Origin: Pseudomonas sp. ACM7
Lineage (GTDB): Bacteria > Pseudomonadota > Gammaproteobacteria > Pseudomonadales > Pseudomonadaceae
Direction of reading: 5' to 3'
Length of the DNA stretch: 51,365 nucleotides
Assembly: GCF_004136015.1 (NCBI RefSeq)
Contig: NZ_CP024866.1
Coordinates: 2,506,607 to 2,557,971, forward strand
A program made the position numbers and the translations under genes. The notes under the pieces were generated by a model. It was not told where the DNA came from. It did no database searches and saw only the letters and a list, made by a program, of their open reading frames with translations. Shown here piece after piece: positions 9,138 to 17,794 of this stretch. Within the stretch, counting starts at the first letter, position 1. Each line of letters starts with the position of its first letter.

Positions 9138-9353
9138 ATGGAACGTACACTCAGTTCCGAGCTGTTTTTCGAAGACAACGCTGTAAAAACCCAGGCTTCC
9201 ACGCCTCTTCGCGTTCTCGCCAACCTGATGCTGTGGCAGCGCCGCATCTCCAGCCGCCACCAACTGGCTCGTCTGGATTCGCGTCTGCTGGCTGACGCAG
9301 GGATTAGCGAAGCACAACGCTACGAAGAGCTGAGCAAGCCGTTCTGGCGCTAA
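9138..9353 (+). CDS. DUF1127 domain protein (71 aa)
   Basis: A 71-residue basic miniprotein with a C-terminal DUF1127 domain: helix with LMLWQRRISSRHQLARL, then LDSRLLADAGIS and the terminal YEELSKPFWR. The ATG at 9138 is chosen because GGAAGG (9123-9128) sits at proper spacing; a nearer ATG at 9129 directly abuts it. In alphaproteobacteria some DUF1127 proteins have been linked to RNA turnover and nutrient uptake. The role in Pseudomonas is unknown to me. A second, diverged DUF1127 gene follows 257 bp downstream, and a strong terminator separates the two. Confidence 0.88.
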   Translation: MERTLSSELFFEDNAVKTQASTPLRVLANLMLWQRRISSRHQLARLDSRLLADAGISEAQRYEELSKPFWR

Positions 9354-9410
9354 GTTAGCGTCGCTGGCTCTGACCCACCGGGTCCACCGCCAGCACTCCA
9401 AATTGAAAAA

Positions 9411-9449
9411 ACAAAGCCCGTCGTGGGAAACCACGACGGGCTTTGTCGT
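9411..9449 (+). terminator. Strong intrinsic terminator after the first DUF1127 gene
   Basis: A 16-bp perfect stem (9411-9426 with 9431-9446) is closed by a GAAA tetraloop at 9427-9430. The descending arm ends GGGCTTTGT and is followed by CGTTTT. Confidence 0.92.
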
Positions 9450-9490
9450 TTTCGGCCCAACATGGGTCACACAGAATAGATATCGCCACA

Positions 9491-9536
9491 TAGGTACAGT
9501 TTTACTATTTATACAACTGAACAAGTACAATTTCAG
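9491..9536. promoter_or_regulatory. Promoter/operator region of the second DUF1127 gene
   Basis: This AT-rich stretch again carries the motif seen upstream of the first DUF1127 gene: GTACAG at 9494-9499 and AAGTACAA at 9523-9530, about 30 bp apart. It sits about 80-115 bp before the start codon at 9610. Common control of the two genes is an inference from the shared motif. Confidence 0.4.
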
Positions 9537-9609
9537 TGCAGTGTGTCTGTTGCGGACGAGAGGACGGGATCACCATGAAATCCCGAACTGCCAGCAAAAG
9601 GACCGCGCC

Positions 9610-9819
9610 ATGAATCACTTACTGGATGTTTCCGTTTCCACGCCTCACTCAACGCCTCGCTCCCACTGGGTTCGTAGATTGCTGAGGGGCCTCGCCAATA
9701 GCCTTGAAAGGGCCAGAACCCGGCGTTTGTTGGGCCAACTCAATGACCGGCAGCTCTCAGACCTGAACATCAGCCGCTCGGATCGTCTCAACGAACTGGA
9801 TAAACCGTTCTGGCGCTAG
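9610..9819 (+). CDS. DUF1127 domain protein (69 aa)
   Basis: A 69-residue basic miniprotein. The N-terminal third is unlike its neighbour, but the C-terminal DUF1127 domain is clear: RRLLRGLANSLERARTRRLL, LNDRQLSDLNISRSDR and the terminal LNELDKPFWR. The ATG at 9610 follows AAAAGGA at 9596-9602. It is a diverged paralogue of the gene at 9138. Function unknown; the arginine-rich helix would suit nucleic-acid binding, which is an inference. Confidence 0.85.
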   Translation: MNHLLDVSVSTPHSTPRSHWVRRLLRGLANSLERARTRRLLGQLNDRQLSDLNISRSDRLNELDKPFWR

Positions 9820-9961
9820 CTTCCTGCTTGAATAGACGGGACTGTTCGAACCGACACTCATAGGCCTAATATCCAGATAGAACGTGGCGGACGCTGCACG
9901 AGTGGCGTCTGACTCACTAGACACCGCCACCTCTCAATCGGTTTTCCAAAGGAGTTTCACC

Positions 9962-10279
9962 ATGTCCCGTCTTCGTCTGCTCAGCGCTGCAGCCCTGCTT
10001 GCCGTGGCTGCCAATTCCCACGCCACCAGCTTTATCGTGACCACCGATACCGTCGTCAATGCGCTCAAGGCCACGTCCGATGCGACCTCAGATGTAACTT
10101 CTTCCTTTCGCGATGACAAAATCGTGCGCGCCGCCCGTGACGACGCCGCCAGCTTCGTGGCCAGCGAAGGCGCCATTCGTGGCGTGAAACTGGAAAGCGC
10201 ACTCGACCATATTCGCCACCAGGCACCTCAGCTGAACGCGACTGATGCACAACTGGCACAAGCCATACTGACTATCTAA
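9962..10279 (+). CDS. DUF2388 secreted protein, copy 1
   Basis: A 105-residue small exported protein of the Pseudomonas DUF2388 (TIGR02448) family. The signal peptide MSRLRLLSAAALLAVAANSHA precedes a mature part with repeated Thr/Ser-Asp motifs (TTDTVV, ATSDATSDVTSSFRDD), then the family core DDAASFVASEGAIRGVKLE and a terminal AQLAQAIL helix. The ATG at 9962 follows AAAGGAG at good spacing. Function is not known. It is the first of three tandem paralogues leading into a large secreted DUF4105 protein, so joint export and a shared periplasmic role are likely. Confidence 0.9.
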   Translation: MSRLRLLSAAALLAVAANSHATSFIVTTDTVVNALKATSDATSDVTSSFRDDKIVRAARDDAASFVASEGAIRGVKLESALDHIRHQAPQLNATDAQLAQAILTI

Positions 10280-10294
10280 GCGTCACCACTGACG

Positions 10295-10317
10295 TGGGAC
10301 ACGCCCGCCGTGTCCCA
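10295..10317. terminator. Hairpin between DUF2388 copies 1 and 2
   Basis: A perfect 9-bp inverted repeat, TGGGACACG (10295-10303) and CGTGTCCCA (10309-10317), with a 5-nt loop. Only AATGTTT follows, so it may be an attenuator or weak terminator that raises copy 1 output over the rest of the cluster. Confidence 0.5.
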
Positions 10318-10386
10318 ATGTTTCGGCGCTGGCTCTAAACCGGGCGTTGCGCTAGCCTTGCGACTCGCCTACAACTATCGAGTCTC

Positions 10387-10704
10387 ATGCGTTTTCTTTC
10401 AAATCTGTTGATCTCTCCGCTTTTCGTGGCAGCCTGCTGGGTGGGCTCGGTCCATGCCTTTGATGCTTTCAACCTGTCTACACAAGGCATCGTCGCTACC
10501 GGCTACGCCTCAAGCATGGTGACCTCCGCCCCCTTCGACCGTAAGCTGCTACTCGCGGCACACGATGACGCTGCGGCGTTCATCGCCAGTGGCGGCCAAC
10601 TGCGGGGAGCACAACTGGAGTCCGCCCTTATTTATCTGCGCCGGACCCAGCCAAAACTTCATGTCAGCGACCTTGAACTGGCGCAGGCAATTCTCGTCCA
10701 ATAG
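10387..10704 (+). CDS. DUF2388 secreted protein, copy 2 (divergent)
   Basis: A 105-residue exported protein. The signal peptide is MRFLSNLLISPLFVAACWVG followed by SVHA. The mature part keeps the family core as HDDAAAFIASGGQLRGAQLE and the C-terminal LELAQAIL helix. The Thr/Ser-Asp region between the signal peptide and the core is replaced by STQGIVATGYASSMVTSAPF, making this the most diverged of the three copies. The next gene starts 28 bp downstream. Function unknown. Confidence 0.85.
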   Translation: MRFLSNLLISPLFVAACWVGSVHAFDAFNLSTQGIVATGYASSMVTSAPFDRKLLLAAHDDAAAFIASGGQLRGAQLESALIYLRRTQPKLHVSDLELAQAILVQ

Positions 10705-10731
10705 TTATCCTTGTTCTTGCGGAGTCGTTCC

Positions 10732-11052
10732 ATGCGTAGCCCCCTGATTGTTGCCGCCCTTGGCCTGCTGTTATTGGCCGATGTGACTCAGGCGCACACC
10801 CTGGTTGCCACCAGTAACATCCTCATCAACGCCACCCGGCGCACCCTTGATTTCACTTCCGATACCACGACGTCCATCCGTGACTCGAAGATCGTTCGTG
10901 AAGCCCACGACGATGCGGCCAGTTTCGTCGCCAGCGATGGCGACATTCGTGGCGCGCACCTGGAAGCGGCCTTCACCACGTTGCGCACCCGCGTACCAGA
11001 AGCCCGCGACGCCAGTGATCAGGTTCTCGCCGAAGCCATCCTCGCACTGTGA
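10732..11052 (+). CDS. DUF2388 secreted protein, copy 3
   Basis: A 106-residue exported protein. The signal peptide ends at DVTQAHT, and the mature part has TSDTTTSIRDSKIV, the core HDDAASFVASDGDIRGAHLE and a terminal AEAILAL. The ATG at 10732 is chosen over an in-frame TTG at 10711 because CGGAG lies at proper distance. Its stop overlaps the GTG start of the DUF4105 gene (GTGA), so the two are translationally coupled. That suggests a defined stoichiometry between this small protein and the large one. Confidence 0.88.
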   Translation: MRSPLIVAALGLLLLADVTQAHTLVATSNILINATRRTLDFTSDTTTSIRDSKIVREAHDDAASFVASDGDIRGAHLEAAFTTLRTRVPEARDASDQVLAEAILAL

Positions 11053-13010
11053 GGTCGCCAGGCGCCTGGCTGTTGGCCGGGGTCATGTTGCTGCTCGGCA
11101 ACACGGCCCAGGCTGACTTGCAATTAAGGCTTAAAACCGAAGGCCTCAGCCCCGCTCAAAGACAGGCCAGTCAGGCATTGCTCGATGAAGCCATGCAGGC
11201 GCTGCCGCCGCGGTTCATCGAGCAACTCGACCGACGCATCGACGTCGGCTGGACCGATGACATGCCGAGCAACGCTTACGGCCAGGCGTCGCTGCTGTCC
11301 GAGCTCGACCTGAACCGCAACCTGCTTACCAGCCTCACTGATGGCAGCGCCGCGACCAAAAAGACTTATCGTCCCCATGGCACCGTGCGCCGCGAAATGC
11401 TTGCCACGGTGTTGCACGAACTCACCCACATCTATGACCGCTCGCGCCTGTGGCCAGACGCGGAGCGCACGCTGATTCAGCGCTGCACCCGGCGCAACAG
11501 CAGCTCGGGGCTGATTGGCATTCCCGATCAATGCCGCGGCCAGTCCGACCGACGCTTTACGCTCAGCGACGACCCGCACCTGCTCGACCTCGCCGGCTGG
11601 CCACAGTATGTCGGCCGTCGTGGCGAACGCGAACAGTACAACCGGCAAATCGCCCGCAGCCCGGACATTTACGAGACGAGCAGCCCCAAGGAGTTCGTCG
11701 CGGTCAACATGGAATATTTCCTTCTCGACCCGGCCTACGCCTGTCGCCGTCCTGCGCTGTACCGCTACTACAAAGAACATTTCGGCTGGGCGCCCGCCGC
11801 TAAAGACACCTGCGGCAAATCCTTCTCCTTCCTCAATGCCGGCAATGATTTCGCCAAAACACCACTGGGCCAGGTCGATCCGGAACGGGTCTACGCTGTC
11901 GACTATCTGCTGGCAGAAGCCAACCAGAACTGGGTCAGCCGCTGGGGTCACAGCATGTTGCGGCTGGTGATCTGCGCACCCGGCCGCCCCCGTGGGCCGG
12001 ATTGTCGCCTGGATCTGGATCAGCATCTGGTGTTGTCCTACCGCGCCTTCGTCGGTGACGTACAGCTGTCGAGTTGGGACGGACTGGTGGGCAAATACCC
12101 ATCGCGCCTGTTTGTCCTGCCACTGGCCCAGGTGATCGACGAATACACCAAGACCGAACTGCGCAGCCTGGCCTCGGTGCCGTTGACCCTGTCGCGCAGC
12201 GAGATCGAAGACGTGGTGGAACACGCCGCCGAAATGCACTGGAGTTACGACGGCAACTACTTCTTCCTGTCCAACAACTGCGCTGTAGAGGGCCTGAAGT
12301 TACTGCGTAGCAGCACCAACAATACAAAACTGGTCGGGTTGGACAGCATCATGCCCAACGGTTTGCTGGAAGTGCTCAAGGGCCGCGGACTGGCGGACAC
12401 CAGCGTGCTGGATGATCCCCGCGAAGCGCTGCGTCTGGGCTATCGATTCGACTCCTTCCGCGATCGCTATCAAGCGATGTTCGAAGTGCTGAAGAAGCAC
12501 TTGCCGATCAAGCAGGAAAAGGTCGAAGACTGGCTCGCCCTGAAAGCTGAAGAGCGCCGGCAATGGATCGACCAAGCCGATTTGCGCACCAGCGCAGCAT
12601 TACTGTTACTGGAGCAGGCAGCCTTCCGCCAACAATTGGTGCTGGCCCAGGACGAAGTAAAGCAGCGCTATCTGGGTGCTCGGGAATTGAAGAACGGCGG
12701 CATGGACAAGGCCAACGCAACTTTGCAGCAAATTCTTGCCAACAGCGGCTTCCTCAGCCGTCCGGCGGAGCTGCTCGGCACTGGGGGTTATGGATTGCCG
12801 CAGCCGAGTGAGTGGCAGCGTCTGGAGTCGGAAAGCAGCCTGCGGCAGAAGCAGCTTCAGGCGCTGACAGGCGATCTGGACAAAGAAGTGAGAGCGCTGC
12901 TCGAACCGAGCCGTGCAGCCGAGATGGCCGCCAATGAAGCCAACCTGAAGCAAATTGGCGAGCATCTGAGAAAGTTGCACAAGGCTGCGGGCGGCTTGGA
13001 GTTGCCGTAA
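11049..13010 (+). CDS. Large secreted DUF4105 protein with N-terminal zincin-like motif
   Basis: A 653-residue exported protein; the signal peptide ends near residue 22 (GNTAQA). It has two catalytic-looking regions. First, residues about 30-245 contain HELTH (His123, Glu124, His127), a zinc metalloprotease motif, followed by SSPKEFVAVNMEYFL, whose Glu215 or Glu222 could be the third ligand. Second, about 280-425 is a DUF4105 domain with RWGHSMLRL (His301) and FFLSNNCAVEGLKLL (Cys411), which looks like a papain/NlpC-type Cys-His pair. The C-terminal 200 residues are helical and Glu/Gln rich. The GTG start overlaps the upstream DUF2388 gene by 4 bp. It is probably periplasmic and may act on a protein or cell-wall substrate; the substrate is unknown. 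Confidence 0.85.
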   Translation: MRSPGAWLLAGVMLLLGNTAQADLQLRLKTEGLSPAQRQASQALLDEAMQALPPRFIEQLDRRIDVGWTDDMPSNAYGQASLLSELDLNRNLLTSLTDGSAATKKTYRPHGTVRREMLATVLHELTHIYDRSRLWPDAERTLIQRCTRRNSSSGLIGIPDQCRGQSDRRFTLSDDPHLLDLAGWPQYVGRRGEREQYNRQIARSPDIYETSSPKEFVAVNMEYFLLDPAYACRRPALYRYYKEHFGWAPAAKDTCGKSFSFLNAGNDFAKTPLGQVDPERVYAVDYLLAEANQNWVSRWGHSMLRLVICAPGRPRGPDCRLDLDQHLVLSYRAFVGDVQLSSWDGLVGKYPSRLFVLPLAQVIDEYTKTELRSLASVPLTLSRSEIEDVVEHAAEMHWSYDGNYFFLSNNCAVEGLKLLRSSTNNTKLVGLDSIMPNGLLEVLKGRGLADTSVLDDPREALRLGYRFDSFRDRYQAMFEVLKKHLPIKQEKVEDWLALKAEERRQWIDQADLRTSAALLLLEQAAFRQQLVLAQDEVKQRYLGARELKNGGMDKANATLQQILANSGFLSRPAELLGTGGYGLPQPSEWQRLESESSLRQKQLQALTGDLDKEVRALLEPSRAAEMAANEANLKQIGEHLRKLHKAAGGLELP

Positions 13011-13042
13011 AAAACAGGCTTCGCGGCTAATCCGCGAAGCCT
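13011..13042. terminator. Convergent terminator between the DUF4105 and RcnB-like genes
   Basis: An 11-bp perfect stem, AGGCTTCGCGG (13016-13026) with CCGCGAAGCCT (13032-13042). The A-run at 13009-13014 becomes a U-tract on the minus strand, so it should stop RcnB transcription well. On the plus strand the U-tract is weak. Confidence 0.75.
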
Positions 13043-13060
13043 TCAACACTTACCTGCTAT

Positions 13061-13516
13061 TCAAAGCACCCCTTCGAGAATTTCATAAACGATCCCGGTT
13101 CCTACGGCGATCAGCACAATGTCGCCACCCGCACGGCGCCATTCGTACCCTGGGTAATACGGCAGCCGGCCCAACGCCCGGTTATCGAGGCGTTCGCCGT
13201 AATAGCCGTGAGGCAGCGGTCGGCCACGCACCAGATGAGTACCCGGAGGTGGCGGAGCACCGCGCACGAAATAGCCATGGTTATCGTGGATAGTCTGGCG
13301 CACCGGGCCGAAGTCCCGTGGCGGAGGGCCGCCGCGATGATTGTCCTGCGGGCCACGGTGATCGTCGCCATGATTGTCACCGTGGTTATCGTAGTGGCCT
13401 TGCTGCGGGCCGCCGCGGTCGTGATCGTCGCGCTGATCGGCACTCGCATTCAGCAACGGGGTGGCACTGAGCATCAGCACACCCAGGCTGGCAATCAGAC
13501 GTTTCGGCATTTTCAT
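13061..13516 (-). CDS. RcnB-like periplasmic protein
   Basis: A 151-residue exported protein. The signal peptide (MKMPKRLIASLGVLMLSATP) is followed by a low-complexity Asp/His/Gly/Arg stretch (about residues 28-65) rich in potential metal ligands, then an RcnB-type domain with GPVRQTIHDNHGYFVRG, PHGYYGERLDNRALGRLPYYPGYEWRR split over two strands, and a terminal hydrophobic segment. RcnB in E. coli modulates Ni/Co homeostasis, but many RcnB-domain proteins have no proven role. The ATG at 13516 follows GAGGAAAG. No nickel exporter gene is adjacent, so the function stays open. Confidence 0.75.
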   Translation of the reverse strand: MKMPKRLIASLGVLMLSATPLLNASADQRDDHDRGGPQQGHYDNHGDNHGDDHRGPQDNHRGGPPPRDFGPVRQTIHDNHGYFVRGAPPPPGTHLVRGRPLPHGYYGERLDNRALGRLPYYPGYEWRRAGGDIVLIAVGTGIVYEILEGVL

Positions 13517-13543
13517 CGGGTCTTTCCTCACTGCACATACAGC

Positions 13544-13576
13544 AAAAAGGGCTTCAGAACATAGTCCTGAAGCCCT
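13544..13576 (-). terminator. Terminator of the trpBA operon
   Basis: A 10-bp stem, AGGGCTTCAG (13548-13557) with CTGAAGCCCT (13567-13576). Read on the minus strand it is followed by a U-tract from 13548-13544. It lies 62 bp past the trpA stop. Confidence 0.85.
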
Positions 13577-13637
13577 CGGTCTTGCTGTTTAGTCTGTACC
13601 GCGAGGCTCTAATTCCTCTGTATCAGGAACTTTACCT

Positions 13638-14449
13638 TCAGCTGACGCGGGCTTTACGCACGCCGTCTGCCAGAGCCGAGCAAAGGCTCAACACGCCATC
13701 GACTGCCTGATCCGGCGTCGAGGCATTGGCGATGTGATCGATCAACGCTGAACCCACCACCACGCCATCAGCCAGACGCGCGATGGACGCCGCTTGTTCC
13801 GGTGTACGAATACCGAAACCGATGCTGATCGGCAGATCGGTATGGCGACGCAGACGCGCAACGGCTTCTTCAACATGCTCCAGCGTCGCCGCGCCCGCAC
13901 CGGTCACACCGGCAACAGACACGTAGTAGACGAAGCCTGAGCTGCCGTTCAAAACGGTTGGCAGGCGCACATCATCAGTCGTCGGGGTGGTCAGACGGAT
14001 GAAGTCCAGACCGGCAGCCTGGGCCGGGTCGCACAGCTCGCCGTTATGCTCGGGTGGCAGGTCGACCACGATCAGACCGTCAACGCCGGCCTCTTTTGCG
14101 TCGGCGATGAAACGCGGCACGCCATACATGTGGATCGGGTTGAAGTAACCCATCAGCACCAGCGGCGTCTCGGTATTGCCTTCACGGAACTCGCGAACCA
14201 TTTGCAGGGTTTTCGCCAAGTTCTGCTTGGCGCCGAGGGCGCGGATATTGGCCAACTGAATTGCCGGGCCGTCGGCCATTGGATCAGTGAAGGGCATGCC
14301 CAACTCGATCACGTCGGCACCCGCGCCGGGCAAGCCTTTGAGGATCGCCAGCGAGGTGTCATAGCTCGGGTCGCCAGCGGTCACGAAGGTCACCAGGGCG
14401 GCACGATTCTGTTCCTTGAGTTCGGCAAAACGCGTTTGCAGGCGGCTCA

Positions 14450-14450
<1 letters not shown>
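13638..14450 (-). CDS. trpA: Tryptophan synthase alpha chain
   Basis: A 270-residue TIM-barrel subunit that cleaves indole-3-glycerol phosphate and channels indole to TrpB. The catalytic residues are visible: Glu49 in [12 protein letters not shown] and Asp60 in PMADGPAIQ. The phosphate-binding [10 protein letters not shown] and [10 protein letters not shown] motifs are near the C-terminus. The ATG at 14450 is chosen: the open frame extends further upstream, but only inside trpB, and the usual [12 protein letters not shown] start sits here. Its A overlaps the trpB stop (TGATG), so translation is coupled, which fits a 1:1 complex. Confidence 0.97.
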
Positions 14451-15796
<1,346 letters not shown>

Positions 15797-16690
15797 ATGA
15801 GCCATGACCTTCCCCCGCTGAACGCCCTTCGGGCCTTCGAAGCCACTGCCCGCCTGAACAGCGTCAGCAAGGCGGCCGAACAGCTGCACGTAACCCATGG
15901 CGCAGTCAGCCGACAGCTCAAGGTGCTGGAAGAACACCTCGGCGTCAGCCTGCTCATCAAGGATGGGCGCGGCCTTAAACTCACAGATGCCGGCCTTCGT
16001 TTGCGCGATGCCAGCGCCGAGGCGTTCGAGCGTTTACGCACTGTGTGTGCAGAACTGACCCAACGCACCGCCGATGCACCTTTTGTACTGGGTTGCTCGG
16101 GAAGCTTGTTGGCACGCTGGTTTATTCCCAGATTGGGACGGTTGAATACCGACCTGCCCGACCTGCGCCTGCACCTGTCGGCTGGCGAGGGTGATCTCGA
16201 TCCACGTCGCCCGGGGCTGGACGCCTTGCTGGTGTTTGCCGAGCCACCGTGGCCGGCAGACATGCAGGTCTATGAGTTGGCGAGCGAACGGATCGGCCCG
16301 GTCATGAGCCCGCGATTTGCGGGCTACGAACGACTGCAAAACGCACCGCCCACAGCGCTGTTGAACGAACCATTGCTGCACACCACCTCACGCCCGCAGG
16401 CCTGGCCAAGCTGGGCACAGCAAAGCGACCTCGACGCCAAAGCGTTGAAGTACGGACAGGGTTTCGAGCATTTGTATTATCTGCTGGAGGCCGCGGTGGC
16501 AGGCCTGGGTGTGGCGATTGCGCCCGAGCCGCTGGTGGCTGAGGACTTGAAGGCCGGGCGCCTGGTTGCGCCATGGGGCTTCAGTGAAACCCCGGCGCAA
16601 CTGGCGTTGTGGCTACCCAAGCGCGCCGCGGACGGGCGCGCTCGGCAACTGGCGCAGTGGCTCAAAAACGAGCTGCGCCAGACGGATTAG
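15797..16690 (+). CDS. trpI: LysR-type activator of trpBA
   Basis: A 297-residue LysR regulator starting [19 protein letters not shown], typical of TrpI. The helix-turn-helix spans [20 protein letters not shown] (about residues 24-43). The C-terminal two-thirds is the effector domain, which in characterised TrpI proteins senses indoleglycerol phosphate. It is divergent from trpB and shares the control region. Its stop overlaps the stop of the convergent DUF883 gene by a few bases. Confidence 0.94.
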   Translation: MSHDLPPLNALRAFEATARLNSVSKAAEQLHVTHGAVSRQLKVLEEHLGVSLLIKDGRGLKLTDAGLRLRDASAEAFERLRTVCAELTQRTADAPFVLGCSGSLLARWFIPRLGRLNTDLPDLRLHLSAGEGDLDPRRPGLDALLVFAEPPWPADMQVYELASERIGPVMSPRFAGYERLQNAPPTALLNEPLLHTTSRPQAWPSWAQQSDLDAKALKYGQGFEHLYYLLEAAVAGLGVAIAPEPLVAEDLKAGRLVAPWGFSETPAQLALWLPKRAADGRARQLAQWLKNELRQTD

Positions 16691-17013
16691 TCACCGCGTT
16701 TGAACAGCAGATAAGCCGCGAGCAGCCCCAACGCACCGACAGCCACACCCGCTGTCGTCCAAGGGTGTTCCTGGGCGTAGTCCCGCGTGGCAATCCCGGT
16801 TTCACGGGTTTTGACTTTGACTTCTTCGTACGCATCGCTGAGCAGATGGCGCGAATGCTTCAGCGCGTTCTCGGCGTTGCTTTTCAAGGCTTTAAGGGTT
16901 TTACGCGACTCGTCCGAGGCGTCGTCCTTCAGGTTTTCCAAAGACTTCAGCAGACTCTCGATCTCGGCTTCCATGCTTTGCAATGAGGCTTTACGTAAAG
17001 AGGTGTTGGCCAT
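16687..17013 (-). CDS. DUF883 (ElaB/YqjD-type) membrane-anchored protein
   Basis: A 108-residue protein. Residues 1-80 are a charged, probably coiled-coil helix region. The sequence [21 protein letters not shown] near the C-terminus is a single membrane anchor with the family glycine pattern, followed by KRGD. YqjD/ElaB proteins in E. coli associate with ribosomes at the inner membrane in stationary phase; the same role here is an inference. A strong AGGAGA precedes the ATG at 17013. It converges on trpI with a 4-bp overlap of the ends. Confidence 0.88.
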   Translation of the reverse strand: MANTSLRKASLQSMEAEIESLLKSLENLKDDASDESRKTLKALKSNAENALKHSRHLLSDAYEEVKVKTRETGIATRDYAQEHPWTTAGVAVGALGLLAAYLLFKRGD

Positions 17014-17168
17014 GGTGGCTCTCCTGCATTGATTGAGTTGCGTGTGTTGGTTGGGACTTCAGGGGTTCGAGAAAGTGCAGTAAATCTGAACTTCCACTTC
17101 GGATTGGCCGACAGAAGTAATACGAAAAATCACTGCTAGGCTGTATTTCACACCCTGAGGAGAACGCC

Positions 17169-17384
17169 ATGACTGACCATCACACCTACAAGAAAGTCGA
17201 ACTCGTCGGCTCGTCCACCAGCAGCATTGAAGACGCCATCAACAACGCCCTGGCCGAGGCCAGCAAAAGCCTCAAGTACATGGAATGGTTCGAAGTGACC
17301 GAAACCCGCGGGCACATCAAGGACGGCAAGGCCGCACACTTCCAGGTGACGCTCAAAGTCGGTTTCCGGATTGCCAGTAGCTGA
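17169..17384 (+). CDS. Dodecin
   Basis: A 71-residue protein of the dodecin family, which forms hollow dodecamers that store flavin or buffer flavin and CoA. The family signature is clear: SSTSSIEDAINNALAEA, the flavin-stacking Trp40 in KYMEWFEVTETRG, and a final strand HFQVTLKVGFRI. GAGGAGA lies 7-13 bp upstream of the ATG. It appears to be a single-gene unit. Confidence 0.93.
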   Translation: MTDHHTYKKVELVGSSTSSIEDAINNALAEASKSLKYMEWFEVTETRGHIKDGKAAHFQVTLKVGFRIASS

Positions 17385-17505
17385 GTTTGAGCTAATCTTC
17401 GGAAATTGCGCGCTGGCCGAGCGCCATAGGGAATGGAAAGCGCTACATCAGTACATCCGGCTGATCGCTGGGTGCCCCTATTGATCCGACCAGGGAATGC
17501 GACCG

Positions 17506-17730
17506 ATGAAGAATTTTATTTTGGCCGTAGGCTTGTTGAGTCTCGCGGGAACAGCCCTGGCTCAGGGCAAGTCGTGTGAAGAGCTGAAAGCCGAAATCAC
17601 AGCGAAACTTGATGCCAAGGGCATTTCTAATTATTCACTGGAAATCGTCGATAAAGGCGCTGCTGCTGGCGGGAAAATTGTCGGCACCTGTGAAAAAGGC
17701 TCCAAGCAAATCGTCTACAAGCAGGGCTGA
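17506..17730 (+). CDS. DUF1161 secreted protein, copy 1
   Basis: A 74-residue exported protein. The signal peptide ends at GTALA, and the mature chain starts QGKSCEELKAEI and ends VGTCEKGSKQIVYKQG. The two cysteines (about residues 25 and 64) probably form a disulfide in the periplasm. The ATG at 17506 is chosen over an in-frame ATG at 17497 because AGGGAA then sits at proper distance. A paralogue lies at 19626. Function unknown. Confidence 0.87.
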   Translation: MKNFILAVGLLSLAGTALAQGKSCEELKAEITAKLDAKGISNYSLEIVDKGAAAGGKIVGTCEKGSKQIVYKQG

Positions 17731-17745
17731 CCTCCCTCGAAAATG

Positions 17746-17776
17746 AAAAAGCCGACGCAATGACGTCGGCTTTTTT
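17746..17776. terminator. Bidirectional terminator between DUF1161 copy 1 and the LLM oxidoreductase gene
   Basis: AAAAAGCCGACG (17746-17757) pairs with CGTCGGCTTTTT (17764-17775) around a 6-nt loop. T-tracts on both strands serve both converging genes. Confidence 0.92.
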
Positions 17777-17794
17777 GTGCCTGCTATTTGAGCG

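Noticed and set aside
11124..12239. 371-codon antisense open frame over the DUF4105 gene
   Set aside because: Shadow of a protein with a clear signal peptide and motifs; no ribosome binding site.
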